In this document: positions 56,822 to 64,000 of the stretch, one piece after another
Position numbering within the stretch: position 1 is the first letter of the stretch
Layout: every line of letters begins with the position of its first letter
Assembly: GCF_963259705.1 (NCBI RefSeq)
Contig: NC_081848.1
Span: 56,540,895 to 56,604,894, forward strand
Direction of reading: 5' to 3'
Source: Myotis daubentonii
Lineage: Eukaryota > Chordata > Mammalia > Chiroptera > Vespertilionidae
DNA length: 64,000 bases
The notes under the pieces: generated by a model
What the model was told of the DNA's origin: nothing
What the model saw: the letters and a program-made list of their open reading frames with translations, nothing else
The model's database searches: none
Translations under genes and position numbers: made by a program

Positions 56822-59800
56822 GACTATAATGTATTTACAAAAGATGAGATCAGACTATACATACTATACATATGGCCTATTTTTTATTTATCATGTTTAT
56901 TTACATAACAATAAGTATGGACAGACATCATCACTTTGATTGCATGGTGTTGCATTGTATAGATACCTAATCTCTTACTGAAACCTTTTGGACTTTGTTT
57001 TTTCTTTTTTTCCACTTGGTTGTATTTTAATTCACTTGTTTGATTATTTCCTCAGGATAAATTTGTTGTAGGAATTGCTGAATTAAAGTGTACCCCTATT
57101 GTTAAGACTTTTGATACACATTGCTACCGACTCTCCAGAAAATGTGTTTCAATTTATATACCTCTGGGAATGTAACCCCCAGATTTTCCTATTGGCCCCA
57201 TAGCTGCTCCCTCCTCCCCAGGCTCCTGATGAGCAATAAGGGCTCTCGGAAGAAAAAGGTTTGAAGGATGAGATCTGGCTTCTCCATGGAGATGCCAAGT
57301 GAACTGAACAGTGGTACCAAGGTGGTAAATCCATTAGAGACAGAAAATACTGGAGGGAAGGGAAGAGGGGAGGGGACCACCTCTTCCTTTCTTAAAGTCT
57401 CAGGGCAGCCTGGTGTGGCAGAGAGCCAAGAATGAGACCCCAGGAGACCTGGACAAGATAGACAGCTCTGTCACTTACAGGTTCTGTGACCTCTAGGCTA
57501 CCCATTTCACTTCTCTGAGCCCCAGTTTCTTCATCTATAAAATAGCATTATCATCTCAGTCTGCTTTGCATTACAATCAGCTAGACATGTGGCAGCCAGA
57601 CTCTCAGCAGGGAATTGCTGCCTCAGCACGGAAGGGGCTGACCTTGGACTTCCGTGCTTATAACCTGGGTCTTGTTAACTTCTAAGAACAAGCCCTTGCT
57701 TGCTACTACAGTTGGTGTACTTGATAACCACATTGCCCATATTCTCAATTCCTATCAGACTGGGTCCAGAAGCTGCTAGAGACTAGACTGAAGGGTGAGG
57801 GGAACGGAAAGAGAGATAGTGGCTCCCTGAATACAAAGGTACGGTGTTGACATGATGGTTGTAAAAAATGTGACGGAAAGGCATTGAAGGAATCTGTGTG
57901 AAACTACACAGAGGGTGGAGCCTTTTAAAAATGCTTCTTCTTTTACAAACTGTAATGCCTTTGACTGTGCCGCCTCAATTTACACTCATGCCCTGGATGC
58001 AAGCTGACTCTTACTGCATCAGTGATGGTCACCAACAAGCCCATAACCCTAATCTCACCTTTCCACCTAGGTCCCTGACCCTGAGGTACTTGGCATGGGT
58101 GGGAGTCATCTTCCTTATCTCTCAATAATCCGAAAGTCCAGGGAGTAGTGCCTGCCTCCCCCTTTCTGCCTGCCCAGCTCTCTCCAGTGTCCTTTTGTCC
58201 CAATCTGATGGCACTGATGCAGGCAAGCAAGCCTGGGACCTGGCCAGTGCCCAGTCAGGGAATGGTGTGTCAGTGTCCTCTTTTTGTAGACACCAAAATA
58301 GCTATTGATTCTCTTAAGGTGGAGCAGAAACTATCCATTGCCTGCCCAGGAGCGTTTACAGCTCCCTTTCTTTACTTTGCACAGGCAGAGATCCCATGTT
58401 ATCAGGAGAGGAGCTCTAAGAGATGCATTTGGATTCATCAAAGTCAGACATAGAACCTCTTGCCCGTTGGCAGATGATGGCCTTTAGGCAGGCAAGTGAC
58501 CCAGTTCGGGCCATGGAAGCATACAATATGTGTGTAGGGAGCAGGGGCAGAAGGCTGAGCCTGCAAGGAGAGTGTCCTTTCCCTTCCCCCTTCTTCCTGT
58601 GTTAAACACTAGAAAACCTGGAAGTGAAAAAGCCCTTTTGCATCTATAAAGTGACAAGCTAGAGGATGAAAACCAACATAAGGATGGTGGGACAAAAAGA
58701 ACTAGCCTGTGTCCTTGAGGCATGGTTGAGCATGCCCAATAGGACCTAATACAGCAACCACCAGCTCAAGGCACTTCAGGTCACTTTTTCTGTTACTTGC
58801 ACCCAAATGCAATCCCAACCGAATGTATGGGAACTTTGCTGCAGAGAGAAAAACCAGTCAAGAGCCCTGTGCACTTCCCTCTGGGGAGGTGAGCAAAGGG
58901 GATAGATAACCTTCTCTTCAAACATGGCTTTCTCCAAAAGCCAACCCTATCCTTATTCCCAAGCCTCCTCTTATCTTGCCCAAGTGGTCGGGAGGTGATG
59001 GCAGAACAGGGGATGAAGCTGGTTCAACTTGCCTGGTCTCTCTCAGTTGACCCTGGGGGTGTGGGGAAAGGTTAGCTTTAAACTTTGAAATCTTGGAGGT
59101 GAGTTTTAGGGAATTCACTTAAAGGCTTTTTCGTAAAAGCCCATGAAACCTCTGTGGAGACAGGGATGACTTGTTCCTGTCCCTATCTAAGGGAAACTTG
59201 AAATGCATATGACAAAAATGCACAGGAGTTGGGAAAAAGCACTTGCTGTCCTATCAGGGAAGACTTCCTAGAGGGGTGCATATTCAATAGTCCTTGAAGG
59301 GTTATAATTTGAACAGACAGAGCTGGTGGTGCTTGGTTACCTGAAGACTTGACTTCAGGCTGACACATACCACATGGCTGTTGTGAGTCAAAAAAACACT
59401 AGCACAAGATTTATGTGCCTCTTGATGTTATTTTCAAGCTATCCTTGTGGATTTCCTACCTGTGTCTGTATACCTGCACGTCCTCCTACAGCCATCTATG
59501 AGCAGCATGCAGTAGGAAAAAACCCTGAGCTGGGAATGAGGAAACCTGCACCCTTTAAGTTCTGTGCTCAGGGCGGACATTGCTCATTGAACACAGCACT
59601 AGGAAATGGTACAGAGTAAATGCTCAGTGCGGTAGGAAGAAAAAATGGCCCTTCAAAAGATATTCTTGTCCCAATCCTTGGAATCTATGAATGTTGCCTT
59701 TTATGGCAAAAGTGGGGAGGGATGGGAATTTTTGCATATGTGATTAAGTTAAATAGTTTAAGGTGGGAAGATTATTCTGGATTATCTGTCTGGGCCCTAA

Positions 59801-59876
59801 ATGCAATCATGTGCACACTTATAAAAGGAATGCAGAGAGAGATTTATTTTTTTAAATTAAATCTTTATTGTTCAGA

Positions 59877-60569
59877 CTAGGGGCCCGGTGCACGAAATTC
59901 GTGCACTGGGTGTGTGTAGGGGGGGAGTGTCCCTCAGCCCAGCCTGTCCCCTCTCACATACTGGGAGCCCTCAGGCGTTGACCCCCATCACCCTCCAATC
60001 GCAGGATCGGCCCCTTGCCCAGGCCTGACGCCTCTGGCCTAGGCGTCCGGCCCGGGCAGCGGGGACCTGCAGTGGCAGCGGGGTGTGCCGCGATCGCGTG
60101 GGCTCCACCCCTGCCCCTGCAGGACGCCTCTGGCTGAGGCATCCGGCCCGGGCAGCGGGGACCCGCAGCTGCAGCGGCCCCGCGATCGTGGGCTCCGCTT
60201 TAGGCCCAGGCAAGGGACCCCTAGCTCCTGGGACTGCCAGCTTCGACCATGCCCAGCTCCCATGGCTGGCTCCACCCCTACTTCCTGCTATCACTGGCCA
60301 GGGCGGAAAAGGCACCTGATTCTCTGATCATGGGTGGGGGGCAGCTCTTAGCTCCCCCCTGGGTTTCCGATCACTGTCAGTGGCAGGGGGCTTCTTCCTG
60401 CTTTCCCTTTCGCCTCCCTGCGTTGTGCCTACATATGCAAATTAACCACCATCTTGTTGGCAGTTAACTGCCAATCTTAGTTGGCAGTTAATTTGCATAT
60501 AGCCCTGATTAGCCAATGAAAAGGGTAGCTCGTACGCCAATTACCATTTTTCTCTTTTATTAGTGTTGA
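59877..60569 (-). mobile_element. Helitron inserted in the HAL1 3' UTR (693 bp)
   Basis: The 3' end is at 59877 (CTAG with hairpin GTGCACGAA/TTCGTGCAC). The 5' end is at 60569 (TCAACACTAATAAAAGAG). The flanks are A (59876) and T (60570). Removing it restores 'ttcaga' + 'ttatttcatttg', matching the HAL1 sequence at 27714-27735 in reverse, so the A|T insertion without duplication is demonstrated. The interior is GC-rich and non-coding. Confidence 0.95.
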
Positions 60570-60890
60570 TTATTTCATTTGTTCCTCTTTTTTCCCCCCA
60601 TAACTCCCCTCCACCCAGTTCCCACCCCACCCGCCGCCCTCACTCCCTACCCACGGTCCTCATCCATAGGTGCACGATTTTTGTCCAGTCTCTCCCGGCA
60701 TCCCCCACACCCCTTTCCCCCCCAAGAATAGCCAGTCCATTCCCTTTCTATGTCCCTGATTCTATTATAATCACCAGTTCATTCTGTTCATCAGATTATT
60801 TATTCACTTGATTCTTAGATTCACTTGTTGATAGATGCGTATTTGTTGTTCATAATTTGTATCTTTACCTTTTTCTTCTTCTTCCTCTTC

Positions 60891-61798
60891 TTAAAGGATA
60901 CCTTTCAGCATTTCATATAATACTGGTTTGGTGGTGATGAACTCCTTTAGCTTTTTCTTATCTGTGAAGCTCTTTATCTGACCTTCAATTCTGAATGATA
61001 GCTTTGCTGGATAAAGTAATCTTGGTTGTAGGTTCTTGGTATTCATCACTTTGAATATTTCTTGCCACTCCCTTCTGGCCTGCAAAGTTTCTGTTGAGAA
61101 ATCAGCTGACAGTCATATGGGTATTCCCTTGTAGGTAACTGAGTTTCTTTCTCTTGCTGCTTTTAAGATTCTCTCTTTGTCTTTTGCTCTTGGCATTTTA
61201 ATTATGATGTGTCTTGGTGTAGTCCTTTTGGATTCCTTTTGTTTGGGGTTGTCTGTGCTTCCTGGACTTGTAAGTCTACTTCTTTCACCAAGTAGGGGAA
61301 GTTTTCTGTCATTATTTCTTCAAATAGGTTTTCAATATCTTGCTCTCTCTCTTCTTCTGGCAACCCTATAATTCTGATGTTGGTACGCTTGAAGCTGTCC
61401 CAGAGGTTTCTTACACTATCTTCGTATTTTTGGATTCTTTTTTCATTTTGTTTTTCTGGTTGGGTGTTTTTTGCTTCTTCGCATTTCAAATCTTTGACTT
61501 GATTCTTGCGCTCCTCTGGTCTGCTGTTGGGAGTCTGTATAATATTCTTTATTTCAGTCAGTGTATGCTTAATTTCTAGTTGGTCCTTTATCACAACATC
61601 GAGGGTCTCATTAGATTTCTTGAGGATCTCACTATATTTATCGGCGGTCTCACCATTCTTTTCGAGGGCCTTACTAAATTTATCGGCGGCTTCTAGACAG
61701 TTTTTGAGAGACCTTAAAAGTGTGGTTTTGAACTCTATATCCAGCATTTTGCTTTCCTCCATTTCTGTCATTTGTGTCCTGTTTCTTTGTCTCCGCAT
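60891..61798 (-). pseudogene. HAL1 ORF1, second copy, frameshifted
   Basis: The N-terminal 198 codons (61798-61202) are open, with two coiled-coil-type repeats of EKNGETADK/KKSNETLD and the RRM-like NIRIIGLPEEEREQD. A one-base loss near the junction with the C-terminal part shifts the frame at a different position from the copy at 26542. The C-terminal part ends at 60891 with VLYEMLKGIL. Because the lesions differ, the source ORF1 was intact. Confidence 0.85.
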
Positions 61799-62225
61799 TT
61801 TTTATGCTTTCTTGGTGCACCCCCTAGTGGTCTTTGTGCGCAGTCTTATTGTAGTTAAGCCTTGATTGTTGTAGGTAACACTGGGGGGGATTTGACCTCC
61901 AGGCCAACTGGCTGTGAGAATCTAAGGCAGAGAGAGATTTTATACATACCAAGCAGAAGATGGTACAAAGATAAAAAAAAGAAAGAGACTGGGAGATGGG
62001 TCCACAAGCCAAACAATGCTGGTGGCCACCAGAAGTTGGAATTGAAAAGGAATGAATTCTTTCCTAGAGTCTCTACAGTCAGTGCAGCCTGGCCAACAAC
62101 TTGATTTTGGCCCAGTGATACTGGTTTTGGATTTCTGGCCTCAAGAACTATGGGAGAATTAATTTCTGTTGCTTTAAGATATCAAATTTATGTTAATTTG
62201 TTATAGAAACTACAGGAAACGAATA

Positions 62226-64000
62226 CCTTACGTAAGTGTTAATTTTCCCTCTCTTCACAATCTTGCTGAGCTCTGGAAAATACACGTGCACATGAATATA
62301 TAACAAATGATACACATTTCCATATATATTATTTCACTGCTGATAAGAAAGACCTCCATTATGAGTAGAAATCTAATGCTTATGATTGCTTGCATATTTA
62401 CTATACACGAATGTTTATTCTATATGGGTGCTAATTAAAAATTAATCAGTCTGCTTCATTTCCTACTAGAACAGTTATTCGTCTGATGTTTTCTTCTATC
62501 CATCTTCAGTATCCCATGGATGGGATAATAGCCTTTTGAACAAATGTGACCCTTTCATTCTAAGGAAATGTTTGCCTCCACATTCTAGGATTTTGTTATT
62601 GTTGTTGGTTGGTTGGTTTTGACGGTGTTAGGGCTACAGTTTTTCCTCCTTTGGAAATAGGCTGATGAAGAAGCAGAAGTTCAGCCTGCCATAAAATCAG
62701 TACACAGGCAGAATTAGTATCCAAGGCCAGCAACCTGGGAGCAATAAATCATGTCACCTCAGCGCATTGCTCATGAAGCCTAAATTAGAAATAAAATCCA
62801 TTATGAGAAATGAAATTCTTAATAATGAAATCTTATTCATGGATGGATGTGCATTGGAGTGGTTATGAAATATGACTTGGGAGAGGTTTGGAATGTTAAT
62901 ATCTGAGGATTCAGAAGACAGCTGTCATAGATAATCACAATGCAAATATTAAATTGTGAGTCACCGTGCCATTTTTGTTTTGTATTTTAATATTCTACAC
63001 ACGCCACACTCAGGAGAAAACACCTGCTGCAAGAAGATGCAGAAAACATGGAGCAGTCAGAAAAATTATTGTCAAAAGATTTTCACCAGGCAGGACATCC
63101 CTGGTGGCCAGCCAGCAGTCTGGGTGCTCTGCTTGGGCTGAAGGCATTGAACCCAGCCCTTCCCCAGCCCATTTCACAGATGAGGAGCCTGAGGCCTAGA
63201 GAACCTAAGTTCAGTGGTCTGTAGCAAGTTAATGTGTAGTAGAAACCTTACTCCTAGGTTTCGCATTGACCATTCTGCCTCCCGGGACACACACTGTTTA
63301 CCTTGTCAAAGCCAGTGCCTCAGCTCCAGCCTCCCTTATGCACTTGCTGAATCAAGGTAATCTTTAACAAGCACTTATTGAGAGGGATTAAGAATCTGGC
63401 CATTTCATACTTGGCTGGGTAAGAAAAAAAGTACTGTTTAGAGCATGTTGATCTGGCTTATTAGGCCCTCTGCCAGTTACCTTTGGGAATCAAGGTCAAG
63501 TTGTGTTGGGGCACCAAAGAGCTAAGAATGAGCGGGACTTCAGTAGCCCTTCAGTTAAGCCATGGCTTAAATAAATTGTGGCCTAACATTATCTCTAGTC
63601 ACTGCTGTCTTTATATACAGAAGCCTAAAGGAATCCCACTTGAGCTGATGCATCCTATACCTTCTTTATCACCCAAAGACACCAAACTTCTCCCTCCTGA
63701 GCAAATGCAATATATTATCCAGCAAGGGAATGGGTATCCTGTTTTTGAGACTGGGGAGGTATAGCCAATGAAATCCATGCCAGCTGGGTACATAGGAGTC
63801 GCTTAGGAAGGACCATCTGTAGTCAATTCAGCAGTTGAGGCATATCTCAGCAAGTGACTAACATACTATTGTCCACTGTCCTCTCCGCACTTTGGGCCTT
63901 GGTGGCAGGCCTGGTGAGGGTGGTTATTTATAGCAGAGGGTCTCTACCCTGCAACAGTTCCAGACTCCCCAGCACAGACCCTTGACTCAGAGTCATGGAC
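62226..64000. other. Unique sequence, no gene seen
   Basis: A MIR-like stretch lies at about 63155-63235 ('catttcacagatgaggagc'). A 93-codon open frame at 63483-63764 has no domain I recognise and is probably chance. Confidence 0.4.

Larger units (their letters stand above)
55847..59609. other. Unique or anciently repetitive sequence, no gene seen
   Basis: A reverse MIR stretch lies at about 57440-57565 ('ctctgagccccagtttcttc'). Sequence at 56880-57180 has the look of an ancient LINE ('gaattgctgaattaaagtg'), but I could not name it. Microsatellites are listed separately. Confidence 0.4.
59846..61926 (-). mobile_element. HAL1 retrotransposon, 5'-truncated, split by a Helitron
   Basis: On the minus strand it runs from 61926 to 59846 with a 14-base target duplication, gcagagagagattt (59832-59845 and 61927-61940). 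It starts at the point equivalent to about 26332 in the full-length copy, so about 700 bases of 5' UTR are missing. It has ORF1, the same G-rich 3' UTR and A-tail, and no ORF2. A Helitron occupies 59877-60569. Confidence 0.92.
59610..62225 (+). repeat. Ancient interspersed repeat split by a HAL1 insertion
   Basis: The two halves (59610-59845 and 61941-62225) together form one old mammalian repeat recognisable by 'gggccctaaatgcaatca', 'ggtggccaccagaagttgg' and 'ggcctcaagaactatggg'. I recall it as an LTR-type (MaLR-like) family, but the name is uncertain. Confidence 0.5.

Noticed and set aside
61340..61865. Plus-strand frames rich in F and L resembling membrane proteins
   Set aside because: They are the reverse strand of the HAL1 ORF1; lysine-rich coding reads as F/L on the opposite strand.
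63483..63764. A 93-codon frame near the right edge
   Set aside because: No recognisable domain, no splice or promoter context, and its length is compatible with chance.

Overview
The window is mammalian nuclear DNA, almost certainly from a vesper bat (Vespertilionidae, Myotis-like). Three kinds of repeat point to this: tRNA-derived VES SINEs, several HeliBat-type Helitrons with CTAG ends and an A|T insertion site, and young hAT elements including a SPIN-like copy. VES SINEs and HeliBat Helitrons are known from this bat family. There is no bacterial-type gene organisation, and most of the sequence is transposon-derived.

The left half (1 to about 33.5 kb) is a tandem segmental duplication carrying four minus-strand genes of the Mas-related G-protein-coupled receptor family (MRGPRX type): copy A (5.6-6.6 kb), B (15.9-17.5 kb), C (21.1-22.1 kb) and D (30.5-31.4 kb). 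Each has a matching small upstream exon 1 to its right (9.9, 19.3, 23.9 and 32.5 kb). A fifth exon 1 at about 0.75 kb must belong to another receptor gene off the left edge. Copy C is intact. Copy D is open but has lost the usual exon-2 start codon. A and B are pseudogenes: A has a 4-bp frameshift, and B has a 13-bp deletion plus a solo LTR in its N-terminal coding region. In every copy an ATG eleven bases before the exon-1 splice donor is in frame with the receptor across the predicted splice, so a short coding exon 1 is likely and would rescue D. Copy A has a C-like first half and a B/D-like second half, with flanks that switch the same way. It looks like an unequal-crossover fusion gene.

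The spacers alternate. A long spacer carries an internally deleted L1 and lies left of A, B and D. A short one lies left of C and to the right of D. Later insertions mark individual duplicates, and the paralogous spacers give empty sites: a PHF11 retrocopy with a complete 350-codon frame (10.6-12.5 kb), a complete half-L1 (HAL1) at 25.6-27.75 kb with a 19-bp target duplication, a 355-bp hAT element at 28.8 kb, a VES SINE shared by B and D only, and a 5'-truncated L1 at 4.0-5.1 kb that replaced about 113 bp.

The right half (33.5-64 kb) has no protein-coding gene that I can recognise. It holds ancient MIR, L2 and L1 remnants, VES SINEs, a U2 snRNA fragment, simple repeats, a SPIN-like hAT element, a 134-bp mini-Helitron, and a head-to-tail Helitron pair (53.65-55.85 kb) with an internal minisatellite and a nested solo LTR. 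It also has a four-level nest at 59.6-62.2 kb: a Helitron inside a HAL1 inside an ancient repeat. Family names were assigned from memory of consensus sequences, not by a database search.
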